Assembly (NCBI GenBank): GCA_945862275.1
Contig: CAMAYA010000068.1
Span: 1-6,692, forward strand
Reading direction: 5' to 3'
DNA from: Legionella genomosp. 1
GTDB taxonomy: Bacteria > Pseudomonadota > Gammaproteobacteria > Legionellales > Legionellaceae
DNA: 6,692 nt
In this document: positions 1 through 6,130 of the stretch, piece after piece
Layout: every line of letters begins with the position of its first letter
How positions within the stretch are numbered: the first letter of the stretch is position 1
Notes under the pieces: generated by a model
The model's input: only the letters and a program-made list of their open reading frames with translations
What the model was told of the DNA's origin: nothing
The model's database searches: none
Program-made: the position numbers and the translations under genes

Positions 1-440
1 ACCAAGGCTTCATCATCCATGTGATGACAGACTAAGGTGGTAAGGACGATATCGACACTCGCTGGCGGCAATGCCAGGGCGTTTTCCCGTTGCAACTGAA
101 ATTCAACCTGTATGTTAGGATTCTTTTGTTTCCAATCCACCAATTCGAATTGCGCGAGATCAATCGCGGTCTCCGATATATCCATGCCCAGACAATTCAT
201 GTTGGGGTAGCGCTGGCTTAAATGCAGTAAAAACAGCCCACCGCCGCACCCGATATCAAGCAGGGAAACATCACCTGGAACGCGCTTTAAAATATTGACC
301 GTATTTCTGAAAAATCCAAATAATTTATTTATTTTAAACAATATTTTTAAACAATCTGCATATTCATCTTGAGTATAAAAAGATGGGCCCAGATCCATTA
401 ATTCCTGCTCTCTTGAGCGCGTTTTCATCCGCTTAAACAT
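1..440 (-). CDS. Class I SAM-dependent methyltransferase, N-terminal part (C-terminus beyond window)
   Basis: This reads as 146 codons from ATG at 440 and leaves the window without a stop. The SAM-binding motif I is LLDIGCGGGLFLL (about residues 60-72). The acidic end of the second strand is LGMDIS (84-89). The motif IV region is SVDIVLTTLVCHHMDD (about 128-143), where a Rossmann-fold methyltransferase loop is expected. The N-terminus carries a TRSREQELMDLG segment followed by a predicted helix, a pattern I recall from unclassified bacterial methyltransferases. The substrate cannot be named. A second ATG at 428 is a plausible alternative start; neither has a strong ribosome binding site. The frame stays open upstream only to a TGA at 485-483. 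The gene lies directly downstream of the antitoxin on the same strand and may be read from its promoter. Family confidence is high; the start is uncertain. Confidence 0.85.
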   Translation of the reverse strand, partial: MFKRMKTRSREQELMDLGPSFYTQDEYADCLKILFKINKLFGFFRNTVNILKRVPGDVSLLDIGCGGGLFLLHLSQRYPNMNCLGMDISETAIDLAQFELVDWKQKNPNIQVEFQLQRENALALPPASVDIVLTTLVCHHMDDEAL

Positions 441-498
441 GTTGGATCGGCCTAAGATATGGAGAAAAAAAGAGGACTCTGGTCAGCAAAAGTCTCAT
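433..498 (-). pseudogene. Probable 5' remnant of a VapC-type PIN-domain toxin gene
   Basis: The antitoxin stop codon overlaps an ATG in the ATGA arrangement typical of vapBC/phd-type operons. From this ATG the frame reads MRLLLTRVLFF and stops at 433-435 after 21 codons. VapC toxins paired with this antitoxin class commonly begin MRLLLDTH, so the first five codons match and the similarity ends near position 484. No PIN-domain sequence follows; the methyltransferase frame begins instead. I infer a deletion that removed almost the whole toxin. The match is short (about 15-17 bases), so chance cannot be excluded, but its location exactly where the toxin start should be supports the call. Confidence 0.45.
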
Positions 499-740
499 TC
501 TTCATTACCAAACATGGCCTCTATTTCATGATGACCCATTTGGTCGAAATCATCAGGAATGGTAATTTGTCCCACCATAAAACCTAACCTCCTTATTTTA
601 ACGCCAGAAGACGCATCTACCCGGGTCACCAAGACCTGCGGTTTTCCTGCTTTAGCGATAATAAACGGCTCGCTTTTTACGGCCTTCGCAATGAGCGGTG
701 ACAATTGCGTTTTAGCCTGGCGGATATTGATGGTTTGCAT
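495..740 (-). CDS. Phd/YefM-family antitoxin, apparently without its toxin
   Basis: This 81-aa protein starts at MQTINIRQAKTQLSPLI, the usual N-terminal DNA-binding strand-helix pattern of Phd/YefM antitoxins. FIIAKAGKPQVLVTRV (about 26-41) is the conserved central 'I.rAGKPvA.L' region. The tail RRLGFMVGQITIPDDFDQM (50-68) followed by an EIEAMF helix is the toxin-binding end typical of antitoxins paired with VapC-like PIN ribonucleases. The ATG at 740 is preferred because the family starts here and a GGA (751-753) lies 10 nt upstream; a TTG at 755 in the same frame would only add MDLNI. Such proteins neutralise the toxin and repress their own operon. No intact toxin gene follows, only a short remnant. 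The gene is divergent from mnmA, with 134 bp between the two starts. Confidence 0.85.
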   Translation of the reverse strand: MQTINIRQAKTQLSPLIAKAVKSEPFIIAKAGKPQVLVTRVDASSGVKIRRLGFMVGQITIPDDFDQMGHHEIEAMFGNEE

Positions 741-824
741 AATGTTAAGATCCAAAGAATCGACGTTTCATGCGTTTAGCCTGGTATGCATTGGTTAGAA
801 AGTCAAGACAAATAGTGCTAAATG

Positions 825-836
825 CCTAAAATTAGG
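825..836. promoter_or_regulatory. Inverted repeat in the antitoxin-mnmA spacer, possible operator
   Basis: CCTAA-AA-TTAGG is a perfect 5-bp inverted repeat around a 2-bp centre. It sits between the divergent antitoxin and mnmA genes and just upstream of the candidate mnmA -10 box. Phd/VapB antitoxins bind short palindromes in their own promoter regions, so this could be an autoregulatory operator. It could equally be chance in AT-rich DNA. Confidence 0.25.
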
Positions 837-837
837 A

Positions 838-843
838 TACAAT
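838..843 (+). promoter_or_regulatory. Candidate -10 box for mnmA (TACAAT)
   Basis: TACAAT matches the sigma-70 -10 consensus at five of six positions and lies 31 bp before the mnmA start. The best -35 candidates at 813-820 (TAGTGC or GTGCTA) are weak, so the promoter call is tentative. A second -10-like TATACT occurs at 856-861 but would leave almost no leader. Confidence 0.4.
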
Positions 844-874
844 ACATCCATATTTTATACTCACTGAATGCATC

Positions 875-1963
875 ATGAAACAAAAAGTCATCGTTGGCAT
901 GTCGGGCGGCGTGGATTCCTCTGTCGCTGCTTATTTATTGCGTGAACAAGGGTACGAAGTCGAAGGCCTGTTCATGAAAAATTGGGAACAGGATGACGTG
1001 GCTGGCTATTGCGCGGCAGCAGTGGATTTAGCCGATGCACAAGCGGTGTGCGATCAGCTCGGCATACCATTGCACAGCGTTAATTTTTCTGATGCCTATT
1101 GGGATCGCGTGTTCAGTCATTTTTTGAGCGAATACCAACATGCACGCACCCCAAATCCCGATGTGCTCTGCAATAAAGAGATCAAGTTTAATGCCTTTCT
1201 CAATCACGCATTAAACTTAGGGGCTGATTATATTGCAACCGGCCATTACGCCCGGGTTGAGGTCCATCAGGGCTTAGGCGCACTTTATAAAGCAAAGGAT
1301 CGTGACAAAGACCAAACCTATTTCCTTCATGCTGTAGACCCTGCGGCACTGGCTAAAACGTTATTTCCCGTAGGCGAATTACTGAAAACCGATGTGCGCG
1401 CCATGGCACTTGAGCTGGGGTTGATCACCCATGCTAAAAAAGATTCCACAGGCATTTGTTTTATCGGAGAAAAGCGATTCAAAGCCTTCTTAAATGAGTT
1501 CATTCTGGCACAACCCGGAGACATTAACAGCACGGACGGTAAAGCGCTCGGACGCCATGATGGGTTGATGTTCTATACGCTGGGGCAACGCCAGGGTTTA
1601 GGGATTGGGGGCACACGTGAGGGCCAAGAAGCCCCATGGTATGTGGTGGATAAAGACGTCTCAACCAACACACTGCTGGTAGCACAAGGGAATGATCACC
1701 CCATGCTCTACGCACAAGGACTCCTGTGCGGAAAAATCCATTGGTTAACAAACGTCTCGGACCGTGACATGCCCATGACATGCTATGCCAAAACGCGTTA
1801 CCGCCAAGCCGATCAAGCCTGCATCATCTCACCGGCTGACCGCGATCAACATTGTGTCATGTTTTCAAGCCCGCAGCGCGCGGTCACTCCGGGGCAATAC
1901 ATTGTGTTCTACCAAAAGAATCAATGCTTAGGCGGCGCGACCATTGAGCACATGATTCGCTAG
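875..1963 (+). CDS. mnmA: tRNA-specific 2-thiouridylase MnmA
   Basis: This 362-aa cytoplasmic enzyme makes the 2-thio group of 2-thiouridine at wobble position 34 of tRNAs for Lys, Glu and Gln. It adenylates U34 with ATP and then inserts sulfur delivered as persulfide by the IscS/Tus relay. The ATP-binding PP-loop SGGVDSS is at residues 10-16. The catalytic Cys is C99 in TPNPDVLCN. The second, persulfide-carrying Cys is C195 in STGICFIG, equivalent to the E. coli Cys102/Cys199 pair. FMKNWEQDD (33-41) and ATGHYAR (121-127) are family hallmarks, and the GQRQGLGIGG segment opens the C-terminal half. Length is normal for the family and the gene looks intact. The ATG start is fixed by the MKQKVIVGMSGG N-terminus although no clear Shine-Dalgarno precedes it. 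No convincing terminator follows. Confidence 0.98.
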   Translation: MKQKVIVGMSGGVDSSVAAYLLREQGYEVEGLFMKNWEQDDVAGYCAAAVDLADAQAVCDQLGIPLHSVNFSDAYWDRVFSHFLSEYQHARTPNPDVLCNKEIKFNAFLNHALNLGADYIATGHYARVEVHQGLGALYKAKDRDKDQTYFLHAVDPAALAKTLFPVGELLKTDVRAMALELGLITHAKKDSTGICFIGEKRFKAFLNEFILAQPGDINSTDGKALGRHDGLMFYTLGQRQGLGIGGTREGQEAPWYVVDKDVSTNTLLVAQGNDHPMLYAQGLLCGKIHWLTNVSDRDMPMTCYAKTRYRQADQACIISPADRDQHCVMFSSPQRAVTPGQYIVFYQKNQCLGGATIEHMIR

Positions 1964-1977
1964 GATCTAAATCAGTA

Positions 1978-2006
1978 TTGCATGCAAACGAAAATGATCA
2001 TATAAT
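1978..2006 (+). promoter_or_regulatory. Strong sigma-70 promoter for the CE-clan protease-like gene
   Basis: TTGCAT (1978-1983) and a perfect consensus TATAAT (2001-2006) are separated by exactly 17 bp. Transcription should start near 2013, giving a leader of about 27 nt before the ATG at 2040. The -35 lies inside the 10-bp palindrome TTGCATGCAA (1978-1987), a possible repressor site. The gene therefore appears able to be expressed independently of mnmA. Confidence 0.7.
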
Positions 2007-2039
2007 AGGCAAATAGATCTCTTGTTGGATTTGATCACC

Positions 2040-3716
2040 ATGCCACTTGAAAATAGATATAGCCCAGATGAGTTAGACTACGTTCTAAAAGCCTCATTGA
2101 CGCCTCTCGGTCTCACTCCAGAAGAACCTATTTGCTATCAAGGACTGGATAAAACAACGTTTGTATTTTCCTCTGTGTCTGACAGCGAAACGGGCACCAT
2201 CAGACGCACTTTTGAAAGTGCGCTGTTATCCGCCAAAGATTATTTTGACCAAAACCATATTAATCTGCATGACAAAAAAATAGTGTTTCCAGTCAGCGAA
2301 GAGCAACCTTTTTTAGGCTTTTTACGGCCACGCAACCATTTTGTGACCTTGCATTATGACGCCAATACTCGCATTGCAACCGTCGTGGATTCTCGGACTT
2401 GGTGGGCGGCCGGTGGGTATTCTGCTGAGCCGATGAGAAAATCACTACACGCAGGCTTAGTGCCATTCGGTCTTACTATAGACCGCATTGACGTGCGCTA
2501 CCAAGGCATACAACACGACGATATTCATTGTGGTGCATGGACTGCAGTCAATATTGAAGGGTTTGCACGTGGAGTTTCGCTCGAAGATCAAGTGGTAAGT
2601 CTTGTCGCCGATGATCGGGATGCAATGGTGCAACACCATATTCATGTTGCAACACTTGTGAAGAAAGAACCGTTTATATCCACCGTTTCACGATCACAGA
2701 GCACGGCCAGTTTGAGTGATTCAAGCGATGAAGCGCCAGCTCAGATCGGACCCCGCGAACCATTTTTTACTGAAGAACAACAAAATGGGTGGTTAACGGC
2801 CGCTCAAGACCATTTCAGGCGCTGTTTTGAAGATCCCGCTGTTTTATCAAAGGTGCTATTCAACTATAAAGGCATCACTTTGAATGGCAACTTTTTAACC
2901 GCTGACGAATTAAGTGTCGCGTTTGTTGATATCGTGCTAAACGAACTGGTTGTAAAATACCCGGGCCTATTAGCAGATATCCCACCCAGCTATGAATATG
3001 AACGTGCTGGGTACGAGTTAAAACGCCCCATGGCCTTAAAACCCATTTTCCTAGAGATAGGAATGAGCCCGGAAATTATTCAAGAAATTGCTGTTTCTGA
3101 TGCCATAAAATTTTCGGCAGTTCTAGGGGAGGCGGAATTTTCGGCCGGCCACCTGGCAGCGCGCGCGGTTTTGATTATGGCGGACATTGAGGATGCATTG
3201 CTACAGCCAGAAATAGAGGCTTTTCAAATGAAACTAAAGCAATGTTTACGCAATGAGGTAATGAAGCAATATCTAATGATAGAGGCCGAAAAAAATCGAA
3301 CCCGTCACGCGCAGGAAACTCGAACTGTGTTTAATGAGAGCCCTGTTTTTTTTGATGCAAAAGACCATGCCCCTGAAGCCGATCCCGTCATCGATCCGCC
3401 GCCTGTTCTGGTTCCGTTAATTAACCCAAGCGAAGATCTAGAACCAAACGTGCCACCATTGCAAGCGGACTTTCAGCTGGCATGCCTTCATGCCCTGATC
3501 ATCGCTGGTGGGGTCTTGCTGGCTATCGCTCTTTTAACCTGCCCACCCGTTGCAGCGGCCCTGGGCATCGCAGGTTTGGTGACCAATGCGATCGCCGTCA
3601 CTGCGGCGATTTCAGGCGGTGCATCATTGATTGCAAGTGTCGGGATATTTGCATCCCGCGGATGGAATGAGCATGATTTGGACGCATTCAGACCTGGACC
3701 TGGTGTGCTTAATTAG
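2040..3716 (+). CDS. Putative CE-clan (Ulp1/deubiquitinase-like) cysteine protease with C-terminal membrane hairpin; candidate effector
   Basis: This 558-aa protein has no family name I can assign. Residues about 80-175 carry a pattern typical of clan CE peptidases and the related YopJ-type acetyltransferases: H100 in RNHFVTLHYD, D117 in VVDSRTWW, Q158 and C164 in QGIQHDDIHCGAW. The six-residue Gln-to-Cys spacing matches that of SENP/Ulp1 enzymes, which cleave SUMO, NEDD8 or ubiquitin. A Ser-rich linker (about 214-229) leads to a helical region of unknown role (about 240-430), then a Pro-rich linker (448-475). Two or three hydrophobic segments at about 480-500 and 503-538 end in a short polar tail, suggesting membrane insertion. 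There is no N-terminal signal peptide. The ATG at 2040 is chosen over the in-frame TTG codons at 2022 and 2025 because GGA (2027-2029) lies 10 nt upstream. Enzymatic class is inferred from the motif; substrate and secretion are hypotheses. Confidence 0.7.
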   Translation: MPLENRYSPDELDYVLKASLTPLGLTPEEPICYQGLDKTTFVFSSVSDSETGTIRRTFESALLSAKDYFDQNHINLHDKKIVFPVSEEQPFLGFLRPRNHFVTLHYDANTRIATVVDSRTWWAAGGYSAEPMRKSLHAGLVPFGLTIDRIDVRYQGIQHDDIHCGAWTAVNIEGFARGVSLEDQVVSLVADDRDAMVQHHIHVATLVKKEPFISTVSRSQSTASLSDSSDEAPAQIGPREPFFTEEQQNGWLTAAQDHFRRCFEDPAVLSKVLFNYKGITLNGNFLTADELSVAFVDIVLNELVVKYPGLLADIPPSYEYERAGYELKRPMALKPIFLEIGMSPEIIQEIAVSDAIKFSAVLGEAEFSAGHLAARAVLIMADIEDALLQPEIEAFQMKLKQCLRNEVMKQYLMIEAEKNRTRHAQETRTVFNESPVFFDAKDHAPEADPVIDPPPVLVPLINPSEDLEPNVPPLQADFQLACLHALIIAGGVLLAIALLTCPPVAAALGIAGLVTNAIAVTAAISGGASLIASVGIFASRGWNEHDLDAFRPGPGVLN

Positions 3717-3964
3717 TGCCTGACAGGAAACCCTGGTTTTTAAAAAATTGCTTTATTTATTACCATTCAAGTTTTCCAAAAAAGGCCTTTTATTGGCATG
3801 GTTCAATCTCAGTGAACACATTATCTTTTATGGATTTCTGTAAGAGCCTGATTAGAAAAACGAAAACCGTTTCTTTCGCAGAATCGAGTGTCCGCTAAAA
3901 ACAGTGCTTTTTGAACCATGCCCAATTTCAGTATGAATTAAGGTCATTTTTCTGGTATTTACCA
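3717..3964. other. Convergent intergenic region with no convincing gene
   Basis: This AT-rich stretch separates two convergent genes. Codon frames within it give no recognisable protein. It contains an imperfect hairpin at 3776-3796 and several A/T runs, but no classical GC-rich stem followed by a U-tract. It is the natural place for termination of both flanking transcripts. Confidence 0.6.
3776..3796. terminator. Weak hairpin between convergent genes, possible bidirectional terminator
   Basis: The arms CCAAAAAA and TTTTATTGG pair with one bulge around a GGCC centre. The stem is mostly A-T. It lies 60 bp after the protease-like gene and about 170 bp after the end of the opposing gene. Its position between convergent genes suggests termination, but the stem is too weak to be confident. 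Confidence 0.25.
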
Positions 3965-5923
3965 CTACCAGTTGAATGCATACTGGTGACCATGGACCGT
4001 GGCCTCCATTCCACAGGCCCTCAATACCTCACAATCATACATGCAGCTAAAACTATCAAATGATTGAATATTATAAGCTCTGGTATTCTTAGAACTCGCT
4101 TGAAACAACACCTTAGATAGCGAGGCTTGAACCGCTGGATGTGCGGATACACCGGACAATCGTTTGGTCAACATCCCATGGATATAATCGTCAATGTTTT
4201 TTTTCCTTTCATCATTACGGGCCTCAACCCATTGAATAAAACCATCGTATGTTTCGGGTGCCGGTAATCGTTCTCCGGATTGCAGGTGTGGAAACACACC
4301 TTTGGGCAGACCTGCATGCGAATAAAATGTGCTACCAATCACGGCCATTGCATGACTATTTTCGATATACCAGCGCATGCCTCCTCGATATGGTTCAGGC
4401 AAAACCCATCCATCAAAGCCACTGAACTTGGCATATTCATCCGGGTTTAGCATTTCCTCTATAAAACTCTTCATCACCATGATGTCAGTAATTTGTGCTG
4501 GAGGTTTTTCCAATAACGCTTGCAGTTCAACACGCCGATTCTCAAATGCATTCGGCGCCCCCATGGTTTTGTCTAGCATCCATTTCAATACAACGACACG
4601 CTGGCTATGAATGTCCAATGCCTCATAACGCACGCTTAAGGCCTGACAAAATGCAGCCGGAGACGTTGCTTTTTGACTCCAGTAAATCCCAGGGCCACGC
4701 AGAAAAGCATGAATGTATTCGCTGTCGAGCAACTCCAATAAGCGTATTTTATTATCATCACGATTGCCAGCGATTAGCAGCCATTTTTCCTTTAATTGGC
4801 AAACACGATGCCTGAAGGCACGCAATAGATTTAAATCATCAGAGCCTTTATCACAAGCATCACCTAAAAATACGCCTATTTTTGATAAACTCAGTGCAAG
4901 GCCCTTTTCATTCAGTCTTTGAATCAGCGTGTCACTCATCGATGCCGAATCTAAAAAATGTTTTAAATTTCCTTCAGAGTCCGTGATCACAGAAACCAGT
5001 GGTTGATACAAATGATTGAATCGAACGTATTCAAGAATTTTAGGTGAAACCCAGTTTAATCGTGCGTTATCCCCGTCATAATCTGTTCCTGCCAAGCCAC
5101 CCGCCTTTATTTCATTGATTGCGATTTGATCACGAAATGCTGTTGATGAGTAATTTGAAACATCTCCAAATGGCTTGCTTCCCTCACGGTCAACCACGAC
5201 GATTTCGTTAGCGTATGCAACAATACGGGGTGAATCAAACCATCTATCCAGGCTGTTAAACGCATCAGAGCCCATCACCAGCGTGATACTCGATGCTGGA
5301 TCAATCAGCCCGTATGGCGTAAGCCATTCATGCGTAGGGTGCTCTAAATAATGCATGATGGCTGTTGTTCTTTCAGCTGAAGTTAACAAATTTTTGAGCT
5401 TATCCAATAGTCCATAGAACCCGTCTCGCAATACAATCAAGGTATTCGCTGTATAGGAAGGCAGCCCTATCAGCTGACTCAAAAAAATTTCCATATCACA
5501 AATAATGATGTTTGCTTCATCCACCTCAGCTGCAGCAATCGTCAACATTTCAAGCCGATGATGATTTTGTGCAGATGGCGATTTACCTAAAACAGGCGGA
5601 CCATCTGCCGATGGCACGCACAATATTTCGGTGTAATCCATTCGACCGGTTTTTGCCAAGGCCCTTTTAATCAAGCGCTCTAAAACGCTGCGTTCAACAT
5701 CGCCCACCGGACCTGATATTCCCAATAATTCCAAATCACCACTAAATACTTCCTCATTGGCATCATTACGAACCGTGCAAAACGATTTATTATTTTTTGG
5801 GTCACACGCATGGTCAAAGGTGAATTTTCTCTGTGGATGTGCTGCAACCAATTGTTTAAGAATCGCAAAATGCGCTTTGGTAGGAGGGGAAGCCATTAAG
5901 CCATAAAAAACCAATTTATACAT
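3965..5923 (-). CDS. Fusion of NadD-like nucleotidylyltransferase and calcineurin-like metallophosphoesterase
   Basis: This 652-aa protein has two recognisable enzymatic halves. Residues 1 to about 307 resemble nicotinate/nicotinamide mononucleotide adenylyltransferase (NadD fold), which makes a dinucleotide from ATP and NMN or NaMN. The features are a nucleotide-binding GLMASPPTKAH (8-18), a T-x-A-H variant of the (H/T)xGH motif; RLEMLTIA (123-130); LVMGSDAFNSLDRW (215-228); NYSSTAFR (258-264), the ISSTxxR motif; and the family-like end PKILEYVRFNHLY. Residues about 310-652 resemble a metallophosphoesterase: TDSEGN (314-319), GDACDKG (354-360), AGNRDDNKIRL (385-395), SHAGLP (535-540) and HGH (644-646). 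Two usual metal-site His positions are Glu317 and Arg388. The start at 5923 is supported by AAGG 7 nt upstream and by the domain edge; upstream in-frame codons overlap the small gene in another frame. No signal peptide is seen. The bifunctional role is inferred. Confidence 0.85.
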   Translation of the reverse strand: MYKLVFYGLMASPPTKAHFAILKQLVAAHPQRKFTFDHACDPKNNKSFCTVRNDANEEVFSGDLELLGISGPVGDVERSVLERLIKRALAKTGRMDYTEILCVPSADGPPVLGKSPSAQNHHRLEMLTIAAAEVDEANIIICDMEIFLSQLIGLPSYTANTLIVLRDGFYGLLDKLKNLLTSAERTTAIMHYLEHPTHEWLTPYGLIDPASSITLVMGSDAFNSLDRWFDSPRIVAYANEIVVVDREGSKPFGDVSNYSSTAFRDQIAINEIKAGGLAGTDYDGDNARLNWVSPKILEYVRFNHLYQPLVSVITDSEGNLKHFLDSASMSDTLIQRLNEKGLALSLSKIGVFLGDACDKGSDDLNLLRAFRHRVCQLKEKWLLIAGNRDDNKIRLLELLDSEYIHAFLRGPGIYWSQKATSPAAFCQALSVRYEALDIHSQRVVVLKWMLDKTMGAPNAFENRRVELQALLEKPPAQITDIMVMKSFIEEMLNPDEYAKFSGFDGWVLPEPYRGGMRWYIENSHAMAVIGSTFYSHAGLPKGVFPHLQSGERLPAPETYDGFIQWVEARNDERKKNIDDYIHGMLTKRLSGVSAHPAVQASLSKVLFQASSKNTRAYNIQSFDSFSCMYDCEVLRACGMEATVHGHQYAFNW

Positions 5924-5939
5924 TGCATTGCCTTTGTAT

Positions 5940-6110
5940 TTAAAAATCTGAATCCAACTCATCCTCCTGAATAACCGCAAATTGCTGTGCCGAAGTCGGA
6001 GACGCATCGACATACCGATCCAACGCTTCACGCAATTGTGCCGGAAGCATGGATTTTTGACGCCATGATGCTGCATTTAATCGCTTGATGGCTTCTGAAA
6101 AAACAGGCAT
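5940..6110 (-). CDS. Small 56-aa protein of unknown function upstream of the fusion gene
   Basis: The frame begins MPVFSEAIKRLNAASW and ends IQEDELDSDF, followed by TAA. An AAGGA ribosome binding site (6120-6124) lies 9 nt before the ATG, and the stop is only 16 nt before the start of the fusion gene, so the two are likely one operon with possible translational coupling. The sequence is soluble, probably helical over residues 4-35, with an acidic C-terminus. There is no signal peptide or membrane segment and I recognise no family. Its codon use looks normal. It could be a small partner or chaperone of the fusion protein, or only a leader peptide; it is too short for a firm call. Confidence 0.6.
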   Translation of the reverse strand: MPVFSEAIKRLNAASWRQKSMLPAQLREALDRYVDASPTSAQQFAVIQEDELDSDF

Positions 6111-6124
6111 AGTAGCGCATCCTT

Positions 6125-6130
6125 ATTGTA
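6125..6130 (-). promoter_or_regulatory. Possible -10 box (TACAAT) for the small gene and fusion gene
   Basis: On the minus strand TACAAT lies 14 nt before the small gene's ATG, just ahead of its ribosome binding site. No good -35 is found at the usual distance, and the implied transcript start would fall very close to the ribosome binding site. The pair may instead be read through from the AI-2E family gene, whose stop is 98 bp upstream. Confidence 0.2.

Noticed and set aside
559..798. 79-codon plus-strand frame opposite the antitoxin
   Set aside because: It is the complement of a clear Phd-family gene and runs into its promoter region; no family resemblance.
801..806. TTGACT on the minus strand as the -35 of the antitoxin promoter
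   Set aside because: The hexamer is good but no acceptable -10 lies 15-19 bp downstream (CAGGCT at 17 bp), so the promoter cannot be placed.
1524..1781. 85-codon minus-strand frame inside mnmA
   Set aside because: Antisense to highly conserved mnmA codons; the Arg/Cys/Pro-rich translation is typical of a shadow frame.
3716..3898. 60-codon plus-strand frame starting with GTG after the protease-like gene
   Set aside because: No ribosome binding site, no recognisable sequence, and composition (Phe, Lys, Ser rich) expected of translated AT-rich intergenic DNA.
4377..4922. Plus-strand frames opposite the phosphoesterase half
   Set aside because: Overlapping short frames antisense to a conserved coding region, without ribosome binding sites or family signals.
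5924..6076. N-terminal extension of the fusion protein by 51 residues (MQHHGVKNPC...)
   Set aside because: It has no ribosome binding site and a Arg/His-rich non-domain composition, and it overlaps the better-supported 56-aa gene in another frame. The NadD-like domain begins exactly at the ATG at 5923, which has AAGG 7 nt upstream.
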